A DNA stretch of 10,606 nucleotides from Succinivibrionaceae bacterium UBA3769 (GTDB taxonomy: Bacteria; Pseudomonadota; Gammaproteobacteria; Enterobacterales; Succinivibrionaceae): positions 21,736 to 32,341 of the forward strand of contig DFFT01000117.1 in the NCBI GenBank assembly GCA_002372325.1, in the 5' to 3' direction. Within the stretch, counting starts at the first letter, position 1; every line of letters starts with the position of its first letter. Shown here piece after piece: positions 1 through 6,782 of this stretch. The notes below the pieces were generated by a model. That model ran no database searches. It was not told the origin of the DNA and worked only from the letters and a program-made list of their open reading frames with translations. Both the position numbers and the translations under genes were made by a program.

Positions 1-238
1 CGGGGTGCGTCCGGCTTTAAGAATTAAGCTCCCGGCATGAGGGAATTCCTGCCCTGAGGAGGAAAATCCCGGAGAAGGCCCCGGAAGGAGGGGATGCTGT
101 AACTGAAATGGGCAGGGCAGACAGATAAGCGCATGTGCCGGGGTTGGCATTTGGATTCCCTGAAAAACGGAATTTATGGTGTTTCGGAAGGCGCTGTCTT
201 ACAATGTTTCCTGCAATCTTAAGGCAAACGGAGCTTAT

Positions 239-595
239 ATGACCATTGACGTATATTGCCACAGCCGCTGCACGACCTGCAAAAAGGCCCTTAAATGGCT
301 GGATGAACACGGCATCAAATACACCCTGCGGGATATCCAAAGCGATCATCCTGATGAAGCGGCCCTCAGGAAATATCAGGCCCTGAGCGGACTTCCGCTG
401 AAACGGTTTTTTAATACCAGCGGCATGAAGTACCGGGAGCTGGGGCTTTCCGCAAAGCTCCCGGGAATGAGCGCTGATGAACAGTTTGCTCTCCTGGCTT
501 CTGACGGCATGCTGGTGAAGCGGCCTCTCCTGGTAAAGGATAATCTGGTACTGGCGGGGTTCCGGGAAGCCGAATGGGCGGAAAAGCTGGGATGA
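239..595 (+). CDS. Spx/ArsC-family (YffB-like) thioredoxin-fold reductase
   Basis: The 118-residue product matches the ArsC/Spx/YffB group in length and layout. It opens with a beta strand (MTIDVYCHSRC) running into a CTTC redox motif at C11 and C14, with a further Cys at 7. It ends with the family-typical stretch KRPLLVKDNLVLAGF from about residue 94. Members are small cytosolic thioredoxin-fold proteins; some reduce arsenate with glutathione or thioredoxin, while Spx types act on RNA polymerase. The CxxC pair fits the Spx/YffB side better than classical arsenate reductase, and no ars genes are adjacent, so arsenate resistance is not implied. The start at 239 is chosen because GGAG lies 5 bases upstream and the fold begins there; an in-frame ATG at 176 would add 21 unrelated residues. 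The stop overlaps a possible ATG of the following exonuclease frame (ATGA), hinting at a shared transcript. Exact substrate unknown. Confidence 0.88.
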   Translation: MTIDVYCHSRCTTCKKALKWLDEHGIKYTLRDIQSDHPDEAALRKYQALSGLPLKRFFNTSGMKYRELGLSAKLPGMSADEQFALLASDGMLVKRPLLVKDNLVLAGFREAEWAEKLG

Positions 596-687
596 CGCAA
601 GACCGGGTTCCCGAAATACCGGAAAGCGATCAGCCGGAAAAGCTCAGCCGCAAGGATTTTTTAACCTCACAAGGAAGCAAACACGCG

Positions 688-1221
688 ATGTCCAGATTTA
701 TTGTCTTTGACGTGGAAACCCCCAACCGCTCCAACAGCAGAATGAGCGCCATCGGGATCTCAGTGGTGGAGAACGGCAGGATTACGCAAGACTATTTTTC
801 CTACGTCAATCCCGAGCAGCATTTTGATGCGTTCAATACCAGTCTCACCGGAATAGATGCCGGCACGGTTTCCGGGGCCCCGACCTTTGCGGGATTATGG
901 CAGAAAATTGAGCCCTTGTTTTCATCAGGGATTCTGGTGGCTCACAATGCGCAGTTCGATATGGGGGTTCTCAAAAAGTGTCTCCGGGATTACCGGATCA
1001 CCTGGAAGCCTTCGGTGCCGTACTGCTGTACCGTGCAAATGGGCCGCCTGGTGCTTCCGGATCTCCCGAGCCGCAGTCTGGATGCCCTGTGCTCCTACTA
1101 CGGCATAGATCTCGACCACCACAAGGCGGACAGTGACAGCCGGGCCGCGGCCGAGATTCTGATCCGCTACATAAACGCCGGGTTACGGGTCTCGGACTGT
1201 GCCAAAGAGTACTTTTTCTAA
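688..1221 (+). CDS. DEDDh-type 3'-5' exonuclease (DNA polymerase III epsilon/DnaQ-like)
   Basis: This is a 177-residue stand-alone exonuclease domain of the DnaQ superfamily, expected to remove 3'-terminal nucleotides using two metal ions. The acidic set is visible: D8 and E10 in VFDVETPN (Exo I), D91 in AHNAQFD (Exo II), and H145 with D150 in HHKADSD (Exo III, DEDDh type). The motif VFDVETPN with LDHHKADSDS is, from memory, typical of a small family of epsilon-like exonucleases with no polymerase partner, used in repair or nucleic-acid turnover. The start at 688 puts the first strand at the N-terminus as in relatives; AAGGAA lies 11 bases upstream. A start at 592, overlapping the upstream stop as ATGA, would add 32 polar residues and cannot be excluded. 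It probably shares a transcript with the upstream reductase. Role in the cell is inferred from fold only. Confidence 0.88.
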   Translation: MSRFIVFDVETPNRSNSRMSAIGISVVENGRITQDYFSYVNPEQHFDAFNTSLTGIDAGTVSGAPTFAGLWQKIEPLFSSGILVAHNAQFDMGVLKKCLRDYRITWKPSVPYCCTVQMGRLVLPDLPSRSLDALCSYYGIDLDHHKADSDSRAAAEILIRYINAGLRVSDCAKEYFF

Positions 1222-1235
1222 GCCGGATTTATTCT

Positions 1236-1263
1236 AAGCTCTGGAACCAAAGCAGGGCTTTTT
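1236..1263 (+). terminator. Probable Rho-independent terminator after the exonuclease gene
   Basis: AAGCTCT (1236-1242) pairs with AGGGCTT (1254-1260) through seven pairs, one of them G-U, around an 11-base loop, and the T-run continues to 1263. It begins 14 bases after the exonuclease stop, the expected place for the end of that transcript. The T-run is short, so strength is uncertain. Confidence 0.5.
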
Positions 1264-1571
1264 CGGCACTCGGTATAAGCGGTTCATGATGCGGAGAGAA
1301 CCGGATGCTGAATCGCTTTCCTAAATGTTCGGGACTCTCAGACAGCGGGATTCTCGATCCTCCTGAAGCTTGTTTTCTCATGTTTATAATCCTCTGAAAG
1401 CAGGCAGTATTCAGGGGAATGTTGCACTCCCCATTCCCTTCATTTTTAAACCCCTTATTTCACAGATACAGTCCTTTCCTTGCTTCTCAGGCAGCGGAAA
1501 CTCCTTTAGAGGGCCTTGACCGGCAAAAAGCTCTCTGTGAGCTCATTTTGCTCAAAAAGACCTCTGTTATT
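1264..1571. other. Non-coding intergenic stretch with weak signals
   Basis: No convincing gene is seen. A perfect -10 hexamer TATAAT sits at 1385-1390 but has no matching -35 at 16-18 bases. Just after it, GGGGA (1414-1418) can pair with TCCCC (1428-1432), or GGGAAT (1415-1420) with ATTCCC (1433-1438). These are mutually exclusive small hairpins followed by a T-rich stretch. An open frame at 1419-1631 has no family resemblance and overlaps the promoter at 1572-1600. Confidence 0.4.
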
Positions 1572-1600
1572 TTGCAAAAACTCATAATAGCTGATATACT
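1572..1600 (+). promoter_or_regulatory. Strong sigma70-type promoter with extended -10
   Basis: A -35 of TTGCAA (1572-1577) is followed by a 17-base spacer and a -10 of TATACT (1595-1600), preceded by TG at 1592-1593 (extended -10, TGnTATACT). The spacing is ideal and the match is the best I found in the window. Transcription would start near 1607, about 255 bases before the first paralogue gene at 1862, leaving a long leader or a separate small RNA. Predicted by eye only. Confidence 0.6.
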
Positions 1601-1670
1601 GAATAGTGACATCCAAAAGAACAGAATATAATAAAAATACTTACTATAGAGCTTAACACCTTTTTTGCAG

Positions 1671-1732
1671 CATCTTGAAAAAGATGAAGATACCAGGGGG
1701 ACGCTTTTCATAATAAGCCTTCAGGCTTTTTT
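1671..1732 (+). terminator. Two hairpins ending in a terminator-like T-run in the leader
   Basis: CATCTT (1671-1676) and AAGATG (1681-1686) form a perfect 6-bp stem closed by a GAAA (GNRA-type) tetraloop. Further on, AAGCC (1715-1719) and GGCTT (1724-1728) pair around TTCA, and the Ts continue to 1732. The second hairpin has the form of a short intrinsic terminator. It lies about 125 bases downstream of the predicted start of the promoter at 1572-1600 and 130 bases before the next gene. It could end a small RNA or act as an attenuator. The stem is only 5 bp, so confidence is moderate. Confidence 0.4.
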
Positions 1733-1746
1733 GAAGGTGATTTTTG

Positions 1747-1815
1747 ATGCTGTTCTTTATGTTTGCGGCAGGCCCGGAAGCAGGGGAATTATTTCCGCTT
1801 TGCGTGGAGTGCTGA
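1747..1815 (+). CDS. Possible 22-codon upstream ORF (leader peptide)
   Basis: An ATG at 1747 opens 22 codons ending in TGA at 1813-1815. AAGGTG (1734-1739) sits seven bases upstream, a plausible ribosome-binding site. The peptide starts MLFFMFAAGPEAG and has no run of one amino acid that would suggest classical attenuation. It lies between the terminator-like hairpin and the first paralogue gene. It may be chance. Confidence 0.2.
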   Translation: MLFFMFAAGPEAGELFPLCVEC

Positions 1816-1861
1816 ATGGATGACCGATTTTACCGCACCCATTATGAGGAGAACCATACTT

Positions 1862-2983
1862 ATGTGGCACGGGGATGAAAGACAACAGCTGGAGGAATCC
1901 AGAAGCCGATTTCTCGATCTTAACGATGAGCAGTTTAATGCCATGACGGAACGGGATTTTTTCAATGATTACTTCCCTTTGAAAAGCCGGCATTTTAATG
2001 CTGACGAATACGTATTACCCGCTGATACGGATCCTGAAGCCTTGGAACGTCTTAATGATTATATCAGGAGCTTCTATGACCCGAAGTTTATGAGAGATGA
2101 GCATACCAATAAGGGAGCGGGGTACACGGATCTTTACATGGCCATGCAGCATTTCAGTGATGATGATGTCTTTGATCTTGACCGGAACATATGCCGGAAA
2201 AAATGGGAGAAGATGTTCGGGAGAGAGAATTACCCTCAGTGGAATTGCTTTGTGAATCCCGATTCTCATTTTGTGTATTTTCAGTTCGACAGAGTCGGAG
2301 AATTTGATGAGCGCGGCTGCCGCAGAGATTTTTGGGCCTTAGAGAAGGTAAAGGCCTATCTGACCTGCCGGGAAAAGGTCTCTTTGGAGGGATTTCTGGA
2401 TCTCGTGCGTTACCTCGCGGATAACTGTCAGGATGCGTTTGGCGCCAAGATAGCCCGGAACCGGCGTATTGATCACCTGTGCTTCTGGCTCAGCGTCAGG
2501 GATTTTGCTCTTCTGGAAAAGTACGCAGCCGCCCGCGAGGACAGGTTCGTGAGATCCATGCCCTTCGTTCCCTATATCGGCAAAATCGGGATCACCCTGG
2601 AACTGGGCGTATCTCCCAGTTCCTACAATGAAGGCATTTCCCTGCTCCTTTTTGCTTATGTAAACTCGGTGAGAAGCCAGGAGGAGATGAATGTCCGGGA
2701 TATGTTTACCCGGTTAATCAGAATGAGAGATCCTTATGATCGCTGCGCTTTTCCGGACTGGAATGGCAGCTTCAAACAAGGCACCGGAGACGGAGGCGCC
2801 AAGATCCTTCTTCTCGAAAGCGCGGATCTCCTTCTTCGGAATAAAGACCCGGACAAGAAATGCTTCATGTTTCGGGCGGCCGGAATGTACAACAAGGAAT
2901 GGGTGACCATTCTGCGGGCCCGTAAGTGGAATGAAGTCAAAACTGATTACCGGAGCCAGATCCGCCGGTACCGACGGGCTTAA
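1862..2983 (+). CDS. HopA1-like protein, paralogue 1 (tentative family)
   Basis: The 373-residue protein is not firmly recognised. No signal peptide or membrane segment is seen, so it should be soluble. The central and C-terminal parts resemble the HopA1 family by pattern: K162-V-K-A-Y-L, then an amphipathic helix (residues about 172-188), a GAKIARNRRIDHLCFWL strand pair (194-210), PFVPYIGKIGITLEL (from 234) and SYNEGISLLLFAYV. HopA1 relatives typically show R-x-Y-L-N, then K, RRD, a proline-led G-x-G segment and SFG before a terminal helix. HopA1 is a Pseudomonas type III effector; related domains occur in class V lanthipeptide synthesis, but no precursor or kinase is visible here. The start at 1862 is favoured over a TTG at 1763 because AGGAG lies 10 bases upstream and it aligns residue for residue with the paralogue at 3117. 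Function unknown. Confidence 0.85.
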   Translation: MWHGDERQQLEESRSRFLDLNDEQFNAMTERDFFNDYFPLKSRHFNADEYVLPADTDPEALERLNDYIRSFYDPKFMRDEHTNKGAGYTDLYMAMQHFSDDDVFDLDRNICRKKWEKMFGRENYPQWNCFVNPDSHFVYFQFDRVGEFDERGCRRDFWALEKVKAYLTCREKVSLEGFLDLVRYLADNCQDAFGAKIARNRRIDHLCFWLSVRDFALLEKYAAAREDRFVRSMPFVPYIGKIGITLELGVSPSSYNEGISLLLFAYVNSVRSQEEMNVRDMFTRLIRMRDPYDRCAFPDWNGSFKQGTGDGGAKILLLESADLLLRNKDPDKKCFMFRAAGMYNKEWVTILRARKWNEVKTDYRSQIRRYRRA

Positions 2984-3025
2984 CGTAACGCAAAATCAGG
3001 ATAAACCTTCCTCTGCTAAGGATTC

Positions 3026-3056
3026 CCCTGATGCCTGTCCGGATGTGCGATCAGGG
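3026..3056. repeat. 7-bp inverted repeat between the two paralogues
   Basis: CCCTGAT (3026-3032) pairs with ATCAGGG (3050-3056) around a 17-base loop. A T8 run lies at 3078-3085 but is 21 bases away, so this is not a standard intrinsic terminator. It may be an RNA stem between cistrons, a regulatory site or chance. No good promoter is seen in the 133-base gap, so the second paralogue may rely on readthrough from the first. Confidence 0.3.
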
Positions 3057-3116
3057 TGCGGAAGAGAGAAATGTCAGTTTTTTTTACACAATCGCTAATG
3101 ACAGGAGAACACACTT

Positions 3117-4220
3117 GTGAGTTACTATGATGAAAGATATGAGATGAAGAAAGCCAGAAGACGTTTTCTCGGGCTTAACAGTGAGCAGTTTAATGCCATG
3201 ACGGGACAGGATTTTTTCAGTGACTACTTCCCCCTGAAAAGCCGTTATTACAGAGCTGAAGGATATGCGCTTCCCGGTGATGCCGATCCCCGGGCGGTGG
3301 AACGTCTTAACGAATATATCAGAAGCTTTTATGACCCGAGGTATTTGAGATCTGAGGGGTCTCAGAAGGGAGCGGGGTACACGGATCTCTATATGGCCAT
3401 GCAGCATTTCAGCGAGGATTATGCCTTTTCGCGGCACGCCAGATCTGAAAAAGAGCTTCAGAAGATGTTCGGGAGGGAGAATTCCCCCCAATGGCAGTGC
3501 TTTATCAATGACGCCTCTTACTTTTTGTACTTTCAGTTCCAAAGACCCGGAGAATACGATGAGTACGGCAACGAGAGATATTATTCCGCCGCCTCGAAGG
3601 TGAAGGCCTATCTGACCTTTCGTGATGACGTTTCTCTGGAGGATTTTCTGGCTATCGTACGCTATCTGGCAGATAACTGCGAGGAGCAGTTCAGCGCCAA
3701 AATAGCCAAGAATCGGCGGATTGATCATATGTGCTTCTGGCTCAGCGTCAGAGATTTTCATCTTCTGGAACAATACGTGGCCGCCTGCGAGGAAAAGTTC
3801 GTGAGAGCCATGCCCTTTGTTCCCTATATCGGCAAAATCGGCATCACTCTGGAGCTCATTACCGCTCCGGAATCCTACAACGAAGGGATTTCCCTTTTGC
3901 TTTTCGCTTATGTTAACTCGGTGAAAAGCCGGGAGGAGATGAATGTCACAGATATGTATGACCGCTTAATCAAAATGGGGGATCGCTGCGATGATTGCGG
4001 TTTTCCGGGGTGGGAGGGCAGTTTCGAGAATGGAGACGGAGCAATCGGCGCCAAAATTCTCCTTCTGGAAAGCGCGGATCTGGTGCTCAGGAATAAAGAC
4101 CCGGACAAGGACTGCTTCATTTTTCGGGCGGCCGGGAACAGCAAGGAATGGAGCGCTATTCAGAATGCCTGGAACTGGGCCGACGCCAGGGATGATTACC
4201 GGTACGAGCTCGAGAACTGA
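3117..4220 (+). CDS. HopA1-like protein, paralogue 2 (tentative family)
   Basis: The 367-residue protein aligns with its upstream neighbour over almost its full length with only small gaps, and roughly two thirds of positions look identical by eye. The most conserved blocks are EQFNAMT, DYFPLKSR, QKGAGYTDLYMAMQHF (NKGAGY... in copy 1), KMFGREN, the K161-V-K-A-Y-L strand, SAKIAKNRRIDHMCFWLSVRD (193 onward, copy 1 nearly identical), FVPYIGKIGITLEL, SYNEGISLLLFAYVNSV, and the C-terminal AKILLLESADL with LRNKDPDK. The start is GTG at 3117, with AGGAG at 3103-3107; the same 5' context precedes copy 1. The C-termini differ most. Soluble, no export signal seen. As for copy 1, the HopA1 resemblance is pattern-based and tentative. 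Strong conservation of internal blocks suggests that both copies are under selection. Confidence 0.85.
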   Translation: MSYYDERYEMKKARRRFLGLNSEQFNAMTGQDFFSDYFPLKSRYYRAEGYALPGDADPRAVERLNEYIRSFYDPRYLRSEGSQKGAGYTDLYMAMQHFSEDYAFSRHARSEKELQKMFGRENSPQWQCFINDASYFLYFQFQRPGEYDEYGNERYYSAASKVKAYLTFRDDVSLEDFLAIVRYLADNCEEQFSAKIAKNRRIDHMCFWLSVRDFHLLEQYVAACEEKFVRAMPFVPYIGKIGITLELITAPESYNEGISLLLFAYVNSVKSREEMNVTDMYDRLIKMGDRCDDCGFPGWEGSFENGDGAIGAKILLLESADLVLRNKDPDKDCFIFRAAGNSKEWSAIQNAWNWADARDDYRYELEN

Positions 4221-4251
4221 TACGCCGGAAGACATTAGCTGACTTGAAGAA

Positions 4252-4287
4252 CCGGCCCTGTCTTCTTTGGTTCAAGGACAGGGCCGG
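4252..4287. terminator. Strong stem-loop between convergent genes, possible bidirectional terminator
   Basis: CCGGCCCTGTC (4252-4262) pairs perfectly with GACAGGGCCGG (4277-4287), giving an 11-bp GC-rich stem with a 14-base loop. It lies between the + strand paralogue stop (4220) and the minus-strand chemoreceptor stop (4339). Read on the minus strand, the stem is followed by TTCTTC, an imperfect U-tract; on the + strand no T-run follows. It most likely helps end the chemoreceptor transcript and may block readthrough both ways. Confidence 0.55.
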
Positions 4288-4338
4288 GAGATGCCATATT
4301 TCGGGAACAGAAAAGTTTTTTTCCGGGTTAACCTGCAA

Positions 4339-6252
4339 TCAGACCGTGAATTTGTCCAGCTCCTGCTTTTGCTTGCGGGAACATTCCTGCTGTTCAGCGA
4401 ACATGTCATTCTGTTTCGTCAGCATCTCATGAACCTGATCCGTGATCTCGGAGATGCTGGCAGAGTCGTCCTGCAGCTTTCTGGCTACGCAGCTATGCTC
4501 TTCGGCGGCTGAGGAGATCTGAATAATCATGCTGTTGATATTCCCGGTTACCTCAATCATCTTCTGGAGCATCTGCTCTGTCTGTTCAGCCATGCTCATG
4601 GTGTCCTGAGCCTCGCGCTGGGAATCCAGCATGAAGGAATCAAGCTCCTGAGTGCTTGTTTGCAGATCCTTGAGAACCTTGGATATTTCTTCGGTGGAAT
4701 TCCGGGTTTTGGTGGCCAGAGATCTGATTTCATCTGCCACCACAGCAAAGCCCCGGCCTACTTCTCCGGCCCGGGCCGCTTCGATGGCCGCATTGAGAGC
4801 CAGCAGGGTGGTTTGCTCGGAAATGGATGAAATCACACTGAGGATCATCTCAATCTGCTGGGAGGCGTTGTTAAGGGCGTTAACCTTCTTTACGGCGGTA
4901 TCCACCCGTGAAGCCACACTGTTCATGGACTTCATCATTTCACTGACCTGAACCTTGCTGGAGTCCGTGATCTCATTGGCTTTTCCGGTAGATGCGGCGG
5001 CATCCTCGGCATTCTTGGCGATGCTTTCAGCCACGACAGTGAGCTCGCTTACCGTTTCCACGAAGGTTTTGGTGACATCCTGCTGGATCTTGAGACCGCG
5101 TTTGGCATTTTCGGAGGCTTCGTCTGTGGCTACGGTAAGGCTGTTCATTTCCTCGGAAATTATCTTATTCTGGGCTACCAGATTTTGCAGTCTTTCCAGG
5201 AAGGTATTGACCCCTTTGACAATATCGCCGATTTCGTCTTGCTTGCTGTATTCAAGTCTGAAGGTGAGGTCGCCGCCAAGAGTCAGAAGCTCCCGGGAAA
5301 TGCGGCGGAGCGGAGTCAGCAGCCTGCTGATAATGAGAGCCAGGATCAGAGAGAACAGGGGAATTGAAATAAGACCGATAATGATCTGCTCCCAGGCCAG
5401 AGTATTTGCCTGTTCCAGCGCCACAGATTCCGGAACCTCCATGATCATGTGCCAGCCGATGGCGGGAACAAAAGACGAACCCACAATGTAACTGGTACCG
5501 TCACGTTCAATATGGTGCACCGCAAAATCGGCGGAATCCAGAATGGCCTTATTCACTGCGGCGTCCGGGCTGTAGTCCTTGCCGGTCTGCTCCCTGGTGC
5601 CGCCCAGAGTGATCTGTCCTCTTTCGTTTATGAGGTAAACCTTGCTGCGGTGGGTTTTATTGTATTCGTTAAATTTGCTGGAAAGATTGCTCAGGCTGTT
5701 GCCCACGCCGGCCACGCCGAGAATCTTGCCCTTGCTGTCCTTGATAATATAGTTAAGAAATACTGAAAGCTGGCTGGTGTTTTCATCAAGATCCAGATTG
5801 TAAAGATAGGGTTTGCCGCTTTTAATGACATCGTAGAACCATCTGTCCTTCTCCAGCTTGGGAGACAGGGTTTTCAGGAACTTGTCATATACGTAATATC
5901 TTTCAGAAAGCGATGATGCAAAAAATGCCGCAGTGGTGTTCTGAGTGTTCTTGATATGGGTGAGGTACTTGACGATTGCCGCATCATCGTCCTTGTTTCC
6001 CTTGGGATTTGTAACAGCATCTATCTCCCCGAGATCTCCGTTCATGCCTATGGCTATGGTTCTGTAGGTCTCGAGCTCCTTTTCCAGATCTGCCGTGGCT
6101 GCCTGAATTTTGCCCGGAAGAATCACTGTGGTCATGTTTTCTGTAAGAATTGCCCGGGCTTTGCTATAGGACAGGAAAACTACAATGCTGATAATAACAG
6201 TAATGGCAGTGGCGCTTATTACAACAAGACGCCTTTTCAGTGAGGGGGTCAT
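4339..6252 (-). CDS. Methyl-accepting chemotaxis protein with extracytoplasmic Cache-type sensor
   Basis: The 637-residue transmembrane chemoreceptor would pass ligand signals to CheA/CheW. In order: a short basic N-terminus (MTPSLKRR), TM1 at about 9-28, a periplasmic region of about 250 residues, TM2 at about 287-309 (IIIGLISIPLFSLILALIIS), a HAMP segment at about 308-356, then a long coiled-coil signalling domain. The hairpin tip is unmistakable: NAAIEAARAGE then GRGFAVVADEIRSLA at about 484-510. The sensor region is double-Cache-like, with DRWFYDVIKSGKPYLYNLDL (near residue 136) and GKILGVAGVGNSL. The ligand is unknown. No CheR/CheB-binding pentapeptide of the NWETF type ends the protein; it finishes QKQELDKFTV. 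The start at 6252 puts TM1 next to the N-terminus, with GGA 10 bases upstream; in-frame starts at 6300 or 6360 would add 16-36 residues ahead of TM1. No che genes are adjacent. Confidence 0.93.
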   Translation of the reverse strand: MTPSLKRRLVVISATAITVIISIVVFLSYSKARAILTENMTTVILPGKIQAATADLEKELETYRTIAIGMNGDLGEIDAVTNPKGNKDDDAAIVKYLTHIKNTQNTTAAFFASSLSERYYVYDKFLKTLSPKLEKDRWFYDVIKSGKPYLYNLDLDENTSQLSVFLNYIIKDSKGKILGVAGVGNSLSNLSSKFNEYNKTHRSKVYLINERGQITLGGTREQTGKDYSPDAAVNKAILDSADFAVHHIERDGTSYIVGSSFVPAIGWHMIMEVPESVALEQANTLAWEQIIIGLISIPLFSLILALIISRLLTPLRRISRELLTLGGDLTFRLEYSKQDEIGDIVKGVNTFLERLQNLVAQNKIISEEMNSLTVATDEASENAKRGLKIQQDVTKTFVETVSELTVVAESIAKNAEDAAASTGKANEITDSSKVQVSEMMKSMNSVASRVDTAVKKVNALNNASQQIEMILSVISSISEQTTLLALNAAIEAARAGEVGRGFAVVADEIRSLATKTRNSTEEISKVLKDLQTSTQELDSFMLDSQREAQDTMSMAEQTEQMLQKMIEVTGNINSMIIQISSAAEEHSCVARKLQDDSASISEITDQVHEMLTKQNDMFAEQQECSRKQKQELDKFTV

Positions 6253-6438
6253 GTAATCAGTTTCCAATCTGTTTGGTGATTTTAACGCGATATCTGGCAT
6301 CCCGTATCCCGGGAACCGTCGTGCGGATGGCGGAATACCGTTCTCGGAGACGGCCGGCAAATCTGCCGAATTTTATTCTACACCCATAAAGCCCTTATGA
6401 ATACAGCCCAAGCCCTGTTTTTGGGGTATGGGCCTGAT

Positions 6439-6478
6439 TTAATCCGTGATTAACATATTTGCAGAAAGCGTATGTAAA
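6439..6478 (+). promoter_or_regulatory. Promoter-like sequence with overlapping palindromic operator
   Basis: TTAATC-CGT-GATTAA (6439-6453) is a perfect 15-base dyad with a 3-base centre. A -35-like TTAACA (6450-6455) overlaps its right arm, and a -10-like TGTAAA (6473-6478) follows after 17 bases. A dimeric repressor bound to the dyad would cover the -35. The -10 is imperfect, so this is a candidate, not a certain promoter. It points toward RNase HI. Confidence 0.35.
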
Positions 6479-6572
6479 AAGCCGGGAACAGCAGTTAAGG
6501 AGGCTGGAAGAAAGTCGGAGGGAGGCAGGAGGAAGGGTGATCTCCGTATTTGAGATTATTTGCCGCGGCGCG

Positions 6573-6612
6573 GCCGCCTGTTTCTGCCGGGGTTTGCAGG
6601 GCGGCGTTTTTT
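6573..6612 (+). terminator. Terminator-like hairpin upstream of RNase HI
   Basis: GCCGCC (6573-6578) pairs with GGCGGC (6600-6605), extended by TG/CA past a single bulged G, with a 16-base loop. G then T6 (6607-6612) follows. This is a good intrinsic terminator form on the + strand, yet no gene ends before it on that strand. It would cut a transcript from the promoter-like site at 6450 after about 130 bases, so it may define a small RNA or an attenuated leader. Confidence 0.45.
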
Positions 6613-6740
6613 CTTATCAGGCCGCTTTGTTCCATTGTTTCCATGCATTGCTTTATGCACTTTTTTCTTCCGCAGCCCTTCTTATCTTCGCCGATAATTT
6701 GAGGTATGAGGGATGTTTTCTTTAGCCCGGGCAGGAAGTC

Positions 6741-6782
6741 CCGGTGATTCAGAAAACCCCTGTCAGAAAAACTCTTCACCGG
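6741..6782 (+). repeat. Inverted repeat in the RNase HI 5' untranslated region
   Basis: CCGGTGA (6741-6747) is perfectly complementary to TCACCGG (6776-6782), with a 28-base loop. The stem ends 9 bases before the AAGGAG ribosome-binding site (6792-6797). It could be an mRNA structure influencing translation of RNase HI, or chance. Confidence 0.3.

Noticed and set aside
1..238. Tail of an upstream + strand gene
   Set aside because: All three + frames stop within 40 bases of the edge (25-27, 38-40, 18-20), leaving too few residues to judge; no terminator or clear promoter was identified in this stretch.
17..349. Minus-strand open frame of 110 codons
   Set aside because: Overlaps the start of the Spx/ArsC gene antisense and matches no protein family; treated as a shadow.
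1419..1631. Small + strand open frame of 70 codons
   Set aside because: It spans the strong promoter at 1572-1600, has no good ribosome-binding site and no recognisable features.
1763..1861. N-terminal extension of the first HopA1-like protein from a TTG codon
   Set aside because: The paralogue aligns exactly from the ATG at 1862, and a conserved AGGAG site lies just before it.
3084..3773. Open frame of 229 codons on the minus strand opposite the second HopA1-like gene
   Set aside because: It mirrors the coding + strand gene, and matching shorter antisense frames occur opposite copy 1 because the two genes are paralogues. No family resemblance or separate start signal.
1862..4220. Class V lanthipeptide gene cluster
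   Set aside because: Although the proteins look HopA1-like, no precursor peptide rich in Ser, Thr and Cys, no kinase-like partner and no transporter lie in the window.
6690..6697. Flagellar sigma28 promoter (GCCGATAA)
   Set aside because: The -10-like sequence matches, but no TAAA-type -35 lies at the required distance, and the gene downstream is RNase HI, not a motility gene.
6459..6725. Small + strand open frame of 88 codons upstream of RNase HI
   Set aside because: It runs through a terminator-like hairpin with T6, has no clear ribosome-binding site, and its sequence looks like chance translation.
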